32,152 nt of DNA from an uncultured Gammaproteobacteria bacterium (GTDB taxonomy: Bacteria > Pseudomonadota > Gammaproteobacteria > GCA-001735895), in assembly GCA_947260025.1 (NCBI GenBank), contig CAMYON010000039.1:1-32152 (forward strand), in the 5' to 3' direction. The position numbers and the translations under genes were made by a program. Below the pieces are notes generated by a model. It saw only the letters and a list, made by a program, of their open reading frames with translations. It was not told the DNA's origin and searched no databases. Shown here piece after piece: positions 16,949-25,938 of the stretch; the first letter of the stretch is position 1; every line of letters begins with the position of its first letter.

Positions 16949-18064
16949 TCAGGACTCGAGTAAAATGTTCAACATGCGCCGCAGCGGTTCGGCCGCGCCC
17001 CAAAGTAACTGATCGCCGACGGTAAAGGCAGCGAGATACTCGCCACCCATGTTCAGTTTACGCAGCCGGCCAACCGGGATATCGAGCTTACCGGTGACAG
17101 CAGTCGGTGACAGCTCCTGCATGGTTATCTCCCTCTCGTTCGGCAACACCTTCACCCAGTCATTGGCAGCCGCCAGCATTTGATGCACCTCGTCCAGCGG
17201 CACGTCATGCTTAAGCTTGACCGTCAGGGCCTGCGAATGACAGCGCATTGCGCCGACGCGCACACAAAGACCGTCGATCGCAATCAAGTCGTCCACGCGC
17301 CCGAGAATCTTGTTTGCCTCGACCCCCGCCTTCCACTCTTCTCGGCTCTGCCCATTGTCGAGCTTGCTATCGATCCACGGGATCAGGCTGCCGGCGAGCG
17401 GCACGCCAAACTGCTCGCTGGGAAAGTCGGCGGAGTTCAGACACTCGGTCACCTGCCGATCGATTTCCAGGATCGCCGACGCAGGGTCGTCGAGCAACCC
17501 GGCAACGCTATTATAGAGGCTACCCATGCCGCTGATGAGTTCACGCATATGGCGGGCGCCGCCACCCGAGGCCGCCTGGTAAGTCATGACGCTCATCCAG
17601 TCGACCAGGTCGTTGTCGAACAGGCCGCCCATCGCCATCATCATCAGGCTGACGGTGCAGTTGCCGCCAATAAAGTCCTTGCAGCCGGCCGCGAGTGCCT
17701 GGTCGATCACCTTGCGATTTACCGGATCGAGCACGATAACGCTGTCGTCCTGCATGCGCAGCGTGGAAGCCGCATCGATCCAGTAACCTCGCCAGCCGCT
17801 GCCGCGCAGGTCGGCATGTACCTGCCTGGTGTAGTCGCCACCCTGACAGCTAACGATGATATCCATCGATCTCAACTGCTCGAAATCGGTGGCATCCCGC
17901 AATGGCGGTACGTCCTTACCGATATCGGGCCCGGCCTGTCCCAGTTGCGAGGTGGTAAAGAACACCGGCTCGTCGATAGCGGCAAAATCCCGCTCTTCGA
18001 GCATGCGCTGCATCAACACCGAGCCAACCATCCCGCGCCAGCCGACAAATCCTACTCTCTTCAT
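16949..18064 (-). CDS. asd: Aspartate-semialdehyde dehydrogenase
   Basis: Reduces aspartyl phosphate to aspartate semialdehyde with NADPH, the branch point to lysine/diaminopimelate, threonine and methionine. Nucleotide loop [10 protein letters not shown] (residues 8-17), catalytic Cys136 in GGNCTVS, the [13 protein letters not shown] segment and a catalytic His in [11 protein letters not shown]. Length 371 and the GWRGMVGS opening mark the E. coli/gammaproteobacterial type. Leu and asd genes in this order, with usg downstream, match Pseudomonas. It follows leuB by 24 bases and probably shares its transcript. Confidence 0.97.
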   Translation of the reverse strand: MKRVGFVGWRGMVGSVLMQRMLEERDFAAIDEPVFFTTSQLGQAGPDIGKDVPPLRDATDFEQLRSMDIIVSCQGGDYTRQVHADLRGSGWRGYWIDAASTLRMQDDSVIVLDPVNRKVIDQALAAGCKDFIGGNCTVSLMMMAMGGLFDNDLVDWMSVMTYQAASGGGARHMRELISGMGSLYNSVAGLLDDPASAILEIDRQVTECLNSADFPSEQFGVPLAGSLIPWIDSKLDNGQSREEWKAGVEANKILGRVDDLIAIDGLCVRVGAMRCHSQALTVKLKHDVPLDEVHQMLAAANDWVKVLPNEREITMQELSPTAVTGKLDIPVGRLRKLNMGGEYLAAFTVGDQLLWGAAEPLRRMLNILLES

Positions 18065-18088
18065 CGCTCAATCTCCGTAAAAAGGATT

Positions 18089-19171
18089 TCAGGCAAGCTC
18101 GCGCAAGGCCGCGACTACCGCATCGCCCATCTCCGCGGTGCTGACGCTATGCTCTCCACCGGCGATATCCGCGGTACGAAATCCCTGGTTGAGCACGTTG
18201 CCCACCGCGGTATCGATCATACCGGCGAGTTCGGCCTGCCCCAGGCTATAGCGCAGCATCATGGCCAGCGACAAAATGGTTGCCAACGGATTAGCCAGTC
18301 CCTTGCCGACAATATCCGGAGCCGAACCATGAATCGGTTCATACATACCCTTGCCATCGGCGTCGAGCGAGGCCGAGGGCAACATTCCAATCGAACCGGT
18401 CAGCATCGCCGCGGTATCCGACAGAATATCGCCGAACAGGTTGCTGGTTACGATGACATCGAATTGCTTGGGCGCGCGCACCAGCTGCATCGAGGCGTTA
18501 TCCACGTACATGTGACTAAGCTCTACTTCCGGGTACTCGGCCGCGACGCGGATCACGACTTCGCGCCAGAGCTCCGAAGCCTCCAGTACATTGGCCTTGT
18601 CCACCGAGCACAGCTTGCGGTTACGCAGCATCGCGATATCGAAGGCCGAGCGCGCGATACGCTCGACTTCATGCTCGGCATAAACCAGGGTATTGAAACC
18701 TTCTCGCTCGCCGTTATCGAGTTCACGAATACCGCGTGGCTGGCCGAAATAAATACCACCGGTTAACTCGCGCACGATCATGATATCCAGCCCGGCAACC
18801 AGTTCGTTTTTTAAACTCGAGGCATCGGCCAACTGCGGATATAGCATCGCCGGTCGCAGGTTAGAAAACAGGGTCAGAGACGAGCGCAATCTAAGCAGTC
18901 CTTTCTCGGGGCGCAGATCGCGCTCGAGGTCGTCGTACTGAGGGCCGCCGATTGCCCCGAACAGTATCGCGTCCGCCTGGCGGCATAACGCCAGGGTTTG
19001 CTCGGGCAGCGGATCGCCCGCTTGATCGTAGCCGGCACCGCCGATCGCGGCAGCTTCAATTTCCGCGTCGAAACCGAAATCAGCCTGCAGGCAGGCCAAA
19101 ACTTTCAGGCCCTCATCAACAATCTCCGGGCCAATGCCGTCGCCGGCAAGCACCGCTAACTTATGCGTCAT
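18089..19171 (-). CDS. leuB: 3-isopropylmalate dehydrogenase
   Basis: Third enzyme of leucine synthesis: NAD-dependent oxidative decarboxylation of 3-isopropylmalate. The 360-residue protein opens [14 protein letters not shown] and shows [36 protein letters not shown], the [15 protein letters not shown] segment, [16 protein letters not shown] and [14 protein letters not shown]. All substrate-binding arginines and the catalytic Lys-Asp region are in place. Nine bases after leuD; ends before asd. Confidence 0.97.
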   Translation of the reverse strand: MTHKLAVLAGDGIGPEIVDEGLKVLACLQADFGFDAEIEAAAIGGAGYDQAGDPLPEQTLALCRQADAILFGAIGGPQYDDLERDLRPEKGLLRLRSSLTLFSNLRPAMLYPQLADASSLKNELVAGLDIMIVRELTGGIYFGQPRGIRELDNGEREGFNTLVYAEHEVERIARSAFDIAMLRNRKLCSVDKANVLEASELWREVVIRVAAEYPEVELSHMYVDNASMQLVRAPKQFDVIVTSNLFGDILSDTAAMLTGSIGMLPSASLDADGKGMYEPIHGSAPDIVGKGLANPLATILSLAMMLRYSLGQAELAGMIDTAVGNVLNQGFRTADIAGGEHSVSTAEMGDAVVAALRELA

Positions 19172-19180
19172 TTCTCAATC

Positions 19181-19816
19181 CTATTTTAACCAGGGCAAGC
19201 GTTCGTAGTACTGCTGCTCGAAGGCCTTGATACTGTCGGCATGCTGCATAGTCAGGCCGATATCATCGAACCCGTTCACCAGGCAATACTTGCGAAACTC
19301 ATCGATTTCGAAACTCATTTCAATACCGTCGGCTTTCACCACAACCTGGTTTTCGAGATCGATCGTGAGCCGATAGTCTTCGCTGTTTTCAAGTTCACTA
19401 AAAAGCTGGTCGACGAGCGCATCGTCCAGCACGATCGGCAACAGCCCGTTCTTGAACGAATTATTGTAAAAAATATCGGCGAAACTTGGCGCGATAACCA
19501 CCTTGATGCCGAAATCCATCAACGCCCAGACCGCATGTTCGCGCGACGATCCGCAGGCAAAATTCTCACGCGCCAGCAAAATCTGCGTCTGCTGATACGG
19601 TTCCTGGTTAAGCACGAATTCCGGATTTACGCGGCGCTGCGAGTGATCCTGCCCCGGCTCCCCGGGATCCAGGTAACGCCAGTCGTCGAACAGGTTGACA
19701 CCAAAACCCGAACGCTTGATCGATTTCAGATACTGCTTCGGAATAATCGCGTCGGTGTCGATGTTAGGGCGATCGATGGCGGCGACGATGCCGTTGAAAG
19801 TGGTAAATTTTTCCAT
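19181..19816 (-). CDS. leuD: 3-isopropylmalate dehydratase small subunit
   Basis: With LeuC isomerises 2-isopropylmalate to 3-isopropylmalate. The protein (211 residues) starts [30 protein letters not shown] and carries the swivel-domain motif [21 protein letters not shown], with [10 protein letters not shown] later. The chosen ATG (19814-19816) lies two bases after the leuC stop. A longer in-frame opening to 19996 is a shadow of leuC. Confidence 0.97.
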   Translation of the reverse strand: MEKFTTFNGIVAAIDRPNIDTDAIIPKQYLKSIKRSGFGVNLFDDWRYLDPGEPGQDHSQRRVNPEFVLNQEPYQQTQILLARENFACGSSREHAVWALMDFGIKVVIAPSFADIFYNNSFKNGLLPIVLDDALVDQLFSELENSEDYRLTIDLENQVVVKADGIEMSFEIDEFRKYCLVNGFDDIGLTMQHADSIKAFEQQYYERLPWLK

Positions 19817-19818
19817 GA

Positions 19819-21228
19819 TTACTCCTGCAACTCGCGCACGTCGACAAAGTGTCCGGCAACCGCGGCCGCAGCCGCCATCGCCGGCGAAACCAGATGCGTC
19901 CTGCCGCCCTGGCCCTGACGCCCCTCGAAGTTGCGGTTCGACGTCGAGGCGCAGCGTTCTCCCGATTCGAGCCGGTCTGCATTCATCCCGAGGCACATCG
20001 AGCAGCCGGGTTCACGCCATTCGAAACCGGCATCGACAAAGATACGATCGAGCCCCTCGTCCTCGGCTTGCTGCTTGATCAGCCCGGAACCGGGCACGAC
20101 CATCGCGAGCTTGATATTGACAGCCAGCTTACGGCCCTTGAGCACGCTGGCCGCGGCGCGCAAATCCTCGATGCGCGAGTTGGTGCAGGAGCCGATAAAA
20201 ATCTTGTCTACCGCCACCTCGTCGAAAGCCGTATTGGCCTCGAGCCCCATGTAATCGAGCGCTTTTTGCATGCCGCCGGCCTTGATCGGGTCCGCTTCCC
20301 GCGCCGGGTCGGGAATCCTGCTGTTAACGCTGCAGACCATTTCGGGTGACGTACCCCAGGTAACCTGGGGCGCGATATCGGCGGCGTCAATAACCACTTC
20401 CCGATCGAACACGGCGTCGGCATCCGAGTGCAGATCGCGCCAGAATTCGACCGCCTGCTGCCAGATTTCACCGCGCGGCGCGAACGGGCGTCCTTCGATG
20501 TAGTCCAGCGTGGTCTGATCACAGGCGATCAACCCGGCGCGGGCGCCCGCCTCGATGGTCATGTTGCAAACCGTCATGCGACCTTCCATCGACAGGCTGG
20601 TAATCGCTTCGCCGGCAAATTCGATGGTACAACCAGTGCCGCCGGCGGTGCCAATCTCGCCGATGATATGCAACACGATATCCTTCGCGGTAATACCGTC
20701 GGCGACCGATCCCTGTACCGTAACGCGCATGTTTCTGGATTTCTTCTGGATCAGGCATTGCGTCGCCATCACGTGTTCGACTTCCGAGGTCCCGATGCCA
20801 AACGCCAGCGCGGCAAAGGCACCGTGGGTCGAGGTATGAGAGTCACCGCAAACCACGGTCATGCCCGGCAGGGTTGCACCCTGCTCCGGCCCGATCACGT
20901 GCACGATACCCTGACGCTGGTCTCCCATCTTGAATTCGGTTAGTGCGTACTTGTCGCAATTCGCGTTGAGGGTATCGACCTGCAGCTTCGCAACCGGGTC
21001 GGTGATACCGTATTCGAGCCCGGTAGTCGGTACGTTGTGATCCGGCACCGCCAGGATAGAACGCTTGCGCCACAGCGGACGCTGCGCGATTTCCAGGCCT
21101 TCGAATGCCTGCGGTGACGTCACCTCGTGCACCAGGTGACGATCGATGTAAAGCAGCGAGGTGCCAGCGTCGTCCTGACGTACCTGATGCAAATCCCAAA
21201 TCTTGTCGTATAAGGTCTTTCCGGCCAT
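19819..21228 (-). CDS. leuC: 3-isopropylmalate dehydratase large subunit
   Basis: Aconitase-type [4Fe-4S] subunit of isopropylmalate isomerase. Cluster ligands are visible in [14 protein letters not shown] and in [10 protein letters not shown] (two Cys). Other signatures are [26 protein letters not shown] and [10 protein letters not shown]. Two in-frame ATGs lie two codons apart. I chose the second (21228), because GGGA lies eight bases before it but only one or two bases before the first (21234), and because relatives begin [12 protein letters not shown]. 469 residues. First gene of leuC-leuD-leuB-asd-usg, divergent from a LysR regulator. Confidence 0.96.
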   Translation of the reverse strand: MAGKTLYDKIWDLHQVRQDDAGTSLLYIDRHLVHEVTSPQAFEGLEIAQRPLWRKRSILAVPDHNVPTTGLEYGITDPVAKLQVDTLNANCDKYALTEFKMGDQRQGIVHVIGPEQGATLPGMTVVCGDSHTSTHGAFAALAFGIGTSEVEHVMATQCLIQKKSRNMRVTVQGSVADGITAKDIVLHIIGEIGTAGGTGCTIEFAGEAITSLSMEGRMTVCNMTIEAGARAGLIACDQTTLDYIEGRPFAPRGEIWQQAVEFWRDLHSDADAVFDREVVIDAADIAPQVTWGTSPEMVCSVNSRIPDPAREADPIKAGGMQKALDYMGLEANTAFDEVAVDKIFIGSCTNSRIEDLRAAASVLKGRKLAVNIKLAMVVPGSGLIKQQAEDEGLDRIFVDAGFEWREPGCSMCLGMNADRLESGERCASTSNRNFEGRQGQGGRTHLVSPAMAAAAAVAGHFVDVRELQE

Positions 21229-21307
21229 TTTCATTTCCCGCGTAAAAACTTGTGAGATTTTACGTGCAGAACTAGAATAACACTAATTCATAATTTTCAT
21301 GATTTTA

Positions 21308-21322
21308 ATTCCTATTTGGAAT
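21308..21322. promoter_or_regulatory. LysR-type operator candidate between leuC and lysR
   Basis: ATTCC-TATTT-GGAAT is a perfect dyad and contains the T-N11-A core usual for LysR-family sites (TTCC-N5-GGAA). It lies in the 102-base divergent region and overlaps the GGA that serves as ribosome binding site of the lysR gene, consistent with autorepression and control of leuC. The rest of this AT-rich region must hold the leuC promoter, but I see no convincing -35/-10 pair. Confidence 0.45.
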
Positions 21323-21330
21323 AGATATGC

Positions 21331-22215
21331 ATGCAGATCAACCAAATCACCGCATTTCTTGCCGTGGCCGAACTCGAATCGTTCTCGTTGGCAGCAGAAC
21401 GGCTGCATATCACCCAACCCGCGGTCAGCAAACGAATTCGCCAGCTCGAAAACAACATCCGGGTCGAACTGTTCGATCGGATCGGCAAACGCAGCATTCT
21501 GACGCCAAACGGTAAGGTCTTCAAACCTCACGCCGAACGCATTCTGCAGGAACTGCAATCCTATCGTTCAAGCCTGAGTCGTCAGCAGCAAACGCCTTCG
21601 GGCAGCCTGAGTTTCGCCACCAGCCACCACATCGGCCTGCATCGCCTGCCACAGGTGCTGCGGGATTTTAAAATTCGCTACCCGCAGGTCGATCTCGATT
21701 TACATTTCATGGATTCGGAAGACGCCTGTGCCGCAATCGCCAACAATGAACTGGAGCTGGCCATCGTAACGCTGCCGGAACTGGCCGATGACAAGCTCGA
21801 ATGCGAGGCGGTCTGGATCGATGACCTGGTAGTCGTGATGGCGGCCGACCACGAACTCGCGCCGCTGCGGGATATCGAGCCGGAGCAGCTAGTGGAACAT
21901 CCCTCGATACTGCCGTCACAGGGAACCTTTACCCGCAAGATCATCAACACCCTGTTTGCAGGCAGCAAGGACCGGCTCAACATCGTGCTGGAAACTAACT
22001 ATCTCGAAACGATAAAAGTCATGGTTTCGGCAAACCTGGGGTGGAGTATCCTGCCGCAAAGCATGGTCGACTCGAGCCTGACCAGTCATCGCCTGCACGG
22101 CCTGGATGCACATCGGCCACTCGGTATCGTAACGCGAAAGAAACGCACCCTTTCACTCAGCTCCAGCGCAATGATCGAACTGCTGCGAACTAGTCGCGCC
22201 GAGCGCCCGGTTTAA
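21331..22215 (+). CDS. LysR-family transcriptional regulator
   Basis: A 294-residue regulator with an N-terminal winged helix-turn-helix (residues 4-62: TAFLAVAELESFSLAAERLHITQPAVSKRIRQLE, then LFDRIGKRSILTPNG). A periplasmic-binding-like effector domain follows (from about 90: GSLSFATSHHIGLHRLPQVLRDFKIRYPQVDLDL). A LysR gene divergent from leuC is also found in Pseudomonas, so control of the leu genes is a reasonable guess by position only. The effector is unknown. The ATG is preceded by GGA about ten bases upstream. Confidence 0.93.
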   Translation: MQINQITAFLAVAELESFSLAAERLHITQPAVSKRIRQLENNIRVELFDRIGKRSILTPNGKVFKPHAERILQELQSYRSSLSRQQQTPSGSLSFATSHHIGLHRLPQVLRDFKIRYPQVDLDLHFMDSEDACAAIANNELELAIVTLPELADDKLECEAVWIDDLVVVMAADHELAPLRDIEPEQLVEHPSILPSQGTFTRKIINTLFAGSKDRLNIVLETNYLETIKVMVSANLGWSILPQSMVDSSLTSHRLHGLDAHRPLGIVTRKKRTLSLSSSAMIELLRTSRAERPV

Positions 22216-22297
22216 ACGCTGCAAAAACTCTTTCCCGAATCGGCATACCCCAGGGTTTATTGCTATAGTCATAACGAATGAATTCCAGGAGACCTCC

Positions 22298-22681
22298 ATG
22301 CGTCCCATTATGAAATCCCTACTTTTCGTAGCGACACTCGCCGTCAGTGCCAGCGCTTATGCCGGTGAAGTCACTCGAGCGATGTTCACCATCGGTATCG
22401 ATAACCGCGAGCCGGTCATCATGGTCGACAGTATAGACAGCAGTTCCTACACGTCGATTTCCTTTTTCACCGAGCTCCAGGATTTAAGTGGGCAAAACAT
22501 CACCCATCAATGGACTTTTAACGACGCTGTCATGTTCGAAAAGACCTTTGAAGTCAAAGGACCGCGCTGGCGCGTCTGGACCAGCAAGACCCTGATCCCT
22601 TCCTGGGTCGGCACCTGGACGGTGAACGTGCTCGACGACGACCGCTCGGTCCTGGGGACCAGGTCTTTCGAATACCAATAA
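22298..22681 (+). CDS. Exported DUF2914-like protein
   Basis: A 127-residue protein with a signal peptide (MKSLLFVATLAVSASAYAG, cleavage expected after AYA) and a single small beta-rich domain. The ITHQWTFND and VKGPRWRVWTSKTLIPSWVGTWTVNVLDDD segments resemble the DUF2914 family, whose function is unknown. The ATG has AGGAG six bases upstream; a second ATG four codons later is possible. It is followed by an intrinsic terminator and seems to be a single-gene unit. Confidence 0.8.
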   Translation: MRPIMKSLLFVATLAVSASAYAGEVTRAMFTIGIDNREPVIMVDSIDSSSYTSISFFTELQDLSGQNITHQWTFNDAVMFEKTFEVKGPRWRVWTSKTLIPSWVGTWTVNVLDDDRSVLGTRSFEYQ

Positions 22682-22702
22682 CCATCCCTGCTCCGTGACG
22701 AC

Positions 22703-22727
22703 CCCGCGCGCGGTCGCGGGATTTTAT
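22703..22727 (+). terminator. Intrinsic terminator after the DUF2914 gene
   Basis: CCCGCG (22703-22708) pairs with CGCGGG (22715-22720) over a six-base loop, followed by ATTTTAT. It is 22 bases past the stop. Confidence 0.75.
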
Positions 22728-22814
22728 ATGTCCAGGTCATGATGCCCGATCGATTCCCGGCGCAACCGAAGACGCTGCTGGACAGACCGTAGCTGGTGTT
22801 TTAGAGTTATTTTT

Positions 22815-23321
22815 TTGAAACAGCCGGTCATCATGAGCTGGTACAGAGGCATCTTCTACGCCCTGGTGGCCGTCGCTTTGATCCAGGTGACTTACTACTA
22901 CCCGAGAGTGCCCGATGTCGTTGCCTCGCATTTTGACGGACTCGGCGCCCCTAACGACTGGTCGAGCAGGAACGGTTTCTTCGGTATGTACCTCGCCATC
23001 CTGTCGCTGCTGGTCGCGGTATTCGATTTTGTTCCGCGTTGGTCAGGACTGCGCAGCAAGTTTGGTATGAGGATTCCCAACCGGGATTACTGGCTGGCAC
23101 CGCAAAGAGTCGACCAGACAAAGTTGTTTTTTCGCCGGCAAATGTTCATCATGGGCTGCGCCCACCTGCTGCTCAGCATTTATGCAATACAGCTGGCGAT
23201 CGAGGCCAATTTTTCCGAGCATCTGCGCCTGCATCCGAGTATCGGCTGGGCGCTGGTACTTTATTTCATATTTCTGGCCGGATGGCTGGTCCATTTTTTC
23301 CTGCATTTCAGAAAGCCATGA
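22815..23321 (+). CDS. DUF1648-like small membrane protein
   Basis: About 168 residues with roughly four transmembrane segments (near residues 10-27, 53-71, 111-130 and 140-160). The loop [25 protein letters not shown] resembles the DUF1648 pattern (P..H....G.P..W). Function is unknown; in some firmicutes DUF1648 proteins act with peptide or bacteriocin resistance. The TTG at 22815 has a weak GAG eight bases upstream; the ATG at 22833 (six residues shorter) is a real alternative but has no Shine-Dalgarno sequence. Its stop overlaps the start of the proline-racemase-family gene (ATGA), so the two are translated together. Confidence 0.72.
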   Translation: MKQPVIMSWYRGIFYALVAVALIQVTYYYPRVPDVVASHFDGLGAPNDWSSRNGFFGMYLAILSLLVAVFDFVPRWSGLRSKFGMRIPNRDYWLAPQRVDQTKLFFRRQMFIMGCAHLLLSIYAIQLAIEANFSEHLRLHPSIGWALVLYFIFLAGWLVHFFLHFRKP

Positions 23322-24331
23322 GAAGCCAGAAACTTATCCACCTCGTTTCCTGCCACGCCGAAGGCGAGGTGGGCAACGTTATCGTTGGCGGCGTCAGCCC
23401 GCCACCCGGCGAAACCCTGTGGCAACAGGCGCGCTGGATAGCCGAAGACCAGGAATTGAGGCAATTCGTGCTGAACGAACCGCGCGGCGGGGTTTTCAAA
23501 CATATCAACCTGCTGGTACCGGCGAAACACCCCGACGCGGCGTTCGGATTTATCGTCATGGAACCGGAACACACCCCGCCAATGTCAGGATCGAATTCGA
23601 TCTGCGTCGCCACCGTGCTGCTCGACAGCGGCCTGGTGGCAATGCGAGAACCCGTTACCGAGTTTATCCTCGAGGCGCCGGGCGGGCTGGTACCGGTGAA
23701 GGCTTACTGCGAAAACGGCAAAGCGCAGAGTATCGAGATACATAACGTCGCCTCGTTTGCCGATCGGCTGGACGCGAACCTCGAGGTACCGGGCGTCGGC
23801 ACTCTTAGCGTGGATACCGCCTACGGTGGTGACAGCTTCGTCATTGTCGATGCCAGCGCCCTGGATTTTGCGATTCGCCCCGACGAGGCCGGCGACCTTG
23901 CTCGAATGGGCGCCTCGATTACCCGCGCCGCCAACGAGCAGCTGGGATTCAGTCACCCCGACAATCCCGACTGGGCCCATATTTCATTTTGTGAATTCGC
24001 ACTGCCGCTGACCGAGGAAAACGGGGTCAAGGTCAGCCGTAATACGGTCGCCATCGATCCGGGGAAACTCGATCGCTCACCCTGTGGTACCGGCTGCTCG
24101 GCGCGCATGGCGAGCCTGCAGGCCAGGGGACTGATGCAGGTGGGAGAGCGCCTGATTGGCAAATCGATCATCGACTCGCGCTTCGATTGCAGTATCGTCA
24201 GCGCAACAAAGGTTGGCCCTTCGGTTCGGGGGCGCGCCTGGATAACCGGAACCCACCAGATTATGCTCGACCCGGACGATCCCTGGCCCGGCGGTTACCG
24301 CCTGAGCGATACATGGCCGTTGAAAAACTAA
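23318..24331 (+). CDS. Proline racemase family enzyme, likely trans-3-hydroxyproline dehydratase or hydroxyproline epimerase
   Basis: The proline racemase family uses two facing catalytic residues. Here the first site is Ser90 (MSGSNS, where racemases and epimerases have MCGH) and the second is Cys256 ([13 protein letters not shown]). The Ser/Cys pair is, as I recall, found in bacterial trans-3-hydroxy-L-proline dehydratases, so dehydratase is the better guess over proline or 4-hydroxyproline epimerase. Other family segments are [16 protein letters not shown] near residue 11, [11 protein letters not shown] and [20 protein letters not shown] at the C-terminus. Start ATG at 23318 overlaps the previous stop; 337 residues. 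An in-frame opening back to 23039 would lie wholly inside the upstream gene and is rejected. No other hydroxyproline genes are nearby. Confidence 0.85.
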   Translation: MRSQKLIHLVSCHAEGEVGNVIVGGVSPPPGETLWQQARWIAEDQELRQFVLNEPRGGVFKHINLLVPAKHPDAAFGFIVMEPEHTPPMSGSNSICVATVLLDSGLVAMREPVTEFILEAPGGLVPVKAYCENGKAQSIEIHNVASFADRLDANLEVPGVGTLSVDTAYGGDSFVIVDASALDFAIRPDEAGDLARMGASITRAANEQLGFSHPDNPDWAHISFCEFALPLTEENGVKVSRNTVAIDPGKLDRSPCGTGCSARMASLQARGLMQVGERLIGKSIIDSRFDCSIVSATKVGPSVRGRAWITGTHQIMLDPDDPWPGGYRLSDTWPLKN

Positions 24332-24414
24332 CGCCAGGCGACGGCAATATCGATTGATTCTGGAGACCGGCGCCGTTTTGATTACTGTCAAATAGCAAGC
24401 GACGCCGATGCAGC

Positions 24415-24436
24415 TATAATCCCCACTCAATAGTGG
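24415..24436 (+). promoter_or_regulatory. Consensus -10 box and start-site hairpin before the 470-residue gene
   Basis: TATAAT (24415-24420) is a perfect -10 box, though no good -35 stands 16-18 bases before it. The expected start (about 24427) falls in a small hairpin: CCACT (24423-24427), loop CAAT, AGTGG (24432-24436). The leader to the GTG is about 60 bases. Confidence 0.4.
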
Positions 24437-24487
24437 TGGGTAATTCAAACCGCGTAGAATACTAATTTTCAGGGGAAGGCTAACAAA

Positions 24488-25900
24488 GTGGATAAAGACA
24501 TTAGCAGTCGCAGCACGCTGGATAAGGCGCTCAGAATAAATCTCGACGAAAAAAAGTATGGCACCATCGTCGAAATCGGCGCCGGCCAGGAAGTAGCGCG
24601 CCAGTTTTTCAAATCCGGAGCGGCCGCCGGCACCATCGCCAAAACCATGTCCGCCTACGACATGAAATTTTCGGATGCGATTTACGGGGTGCAGGAGGAT
24701 GGTCGCTACGTCAGCAGGGCCCGGGTGCAGGCGATGCTGGAGAAGGAATTCGACCTGGTTATCGACCGGGTCGGTACCTCGCGCTCGGTCGCTTCGCGCT
24801 ATTTCGCCTACGGCGCGACGGTGGCGGCAAAAAGCTTCAAAACCGATAACGAGTGCCATGCCTGGTGCGGTATCAGGGCGCAAATGTACCCCGCCGCCGA
24901 GCCTTCCGACATCATCGTTCACGTTCGCATGCGCGACGAAGACGCGGATCGGCAACAGCAGGCCCTGGGCATCTTTGGCGTCAACCTGATTTACGCCGCT
25001 TACTATTACTTCGAAAACGCGAAAACCATTATCGATTCCCTGACCGACAATCTCGAACAGGGCCGCATCGAGATCGATTCGATCGAGTTTTACGGGCCTT
25101 ATTTCGAGGAAGTCGACAACCGCGCGATCAACCTGCACCTGATCCGCAGCTGGAAGACGCGCGCGATCATGTTCAAGCCCGACGGCTCGGTCGTGATACC
25201 GGCCGAAATGCTATACAAGAAAAACGTGCTGACCATTCGAGGTACGTTCCGGCCGGTCACCAACCTCAACGTCGACATGATGGACCAGGGCCTGAAATTC
25301 TTTTGCCAGACCCAGGGAGTAACCGCTGACAATTGTGTCGCGCTAGCGGAGATCTCGCTCAATGACATTCATGGCAACGACCTGATGGTGCCGGAGAAAG
25401 ACCTGATCGACAGCGTGCACCTGCTGAACTCGCTAGGCTACAGCGTGATGATTACCGACTACACGCGCTATTTTTCGCTACGCGCTTATTTCAGACAGTT
25501 CACCAAGCTGCAGATCGGCATCGTGGTCGGCATTATGAATATCAGGCAAATCTTCGACGAAAGCAGCTACCGGGGCGTAGAAGGCGGCATCCTGGAGGGC
25601 TTCGGCAAACTGTTTCCCGACCATACGCGCCTGCTGGTTTACCCCGAGATCGACAAGTCCGGCGAGTACCGCGATTACAGCAATGTCGATCTGCCGGAAA
25701 ACCTGCTGTTTCTGTATCGGTACCTGGTGGAAAACAATTTTATTTTCGGGATCGAATCGAGCGATCATGAATTATTCAAGATTTTTTCGCGCAACGTCCT
25801 AAAGCAACTGCAAAACGGCCGCGGCGCCTGGGAACAGTGCGTGCCGCAGGGCGTCGCCGAGCAAATCATCGACAACCGTCTGTTCGGCTACCGCGACTAA
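24488..25900 (+). CDS. Conserved protein of unknown function (470 residues)
   Basis: I recognise the sequence pattern but not a function. It opens DKALRINLDEKKYGTIVEIGAGQEVARQFF. Further segments are TIAKTMSAYDMKFSDAIYG (near 52), IIVHVRMRDED (near 140), LGIFGVNLIYAAYYYF, a central FRPVTNLNVDMMDQ, and a C-terminal GGILEGFGKLFPDHTRLLVYPEID and AEQIIDNRLFGYRD. Very similar proteins, from memory, are common in Bacteroidetes and are labelled nicotinate-nucleotide adenylyltransferase or TonB-dependent receptor. Neither fits: no HxGH nucleotidyltransferase motif, signal peptide or plug is present. It seems soluble. GTG start with GGGGAAGG eight bases upstream. It is a single gene converging on the CoA-transferase gene 38 bases away. 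Confidence 0.85.
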   Translation: MDKDISSRSTLDKALRINLDEKKYGTIVEIGAGQEVARQFFKSGAAAGTIAKTMSAYDMKFSDAIYGVQEDGRYVSRARVQAMLEKEFDLVIDRVGTSRSVASRYFAYGATVAAKSFKTDNECHAWCGIRAQMYPAAEPSDIIVHVRMRDEDADRQQQALGIFGVNLIYAAYYYFENAKTIIDSLTDNLEQGRIEIDSIEFYGPYFEEVDNRAINLHLIRSWKTRAIMFKPDGSVVIPAEMLYKKNVLTIRGTFRPVTNLNVDMMDQGLKFFCQTQGVTADNCVALAEISLNDIHGNDLMVPEKDLIDSVHLLNSLGYSVMITDYTRYFSLRAYFRQFTKLQIGIVVGIMNIRQIFDESSYRGVEGGILEGFGKLFPDHTRLLVYPEIDKSGEYRDYSNVDLPENLLFLYRYLVENNFIFGIESSDHELFKIFSRNVLKQLQNGRGAWEQCVPQGVAEQIIDNRLFGYRD

Positions 25901-25938
25901 GCCCCGTTTCTCGAAGCGTTCGGACAAACAGCAAACCT

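Noticed and set aside
19817-19996. N-terminal extension of leuD
   Set aside because: It overlaps leuC out of frame and has no LeuD similarity; the ATG at 19814-19816 gives a standard LeuD.
23039-23317. N-terminal extension of the proline-racemase-family gene
   Set aside because: It lies inside the DUF1648-like gene, and the family begins at the ATG at 23318 that overlaps the upstream stop.
24332-24414. Possible terminator after the proline-racemase-family gene (ACGGC ... GCCGT-TTTG)
   Set aside because: Only a five-base stem with a loop of about 26 bases and a short T-run.
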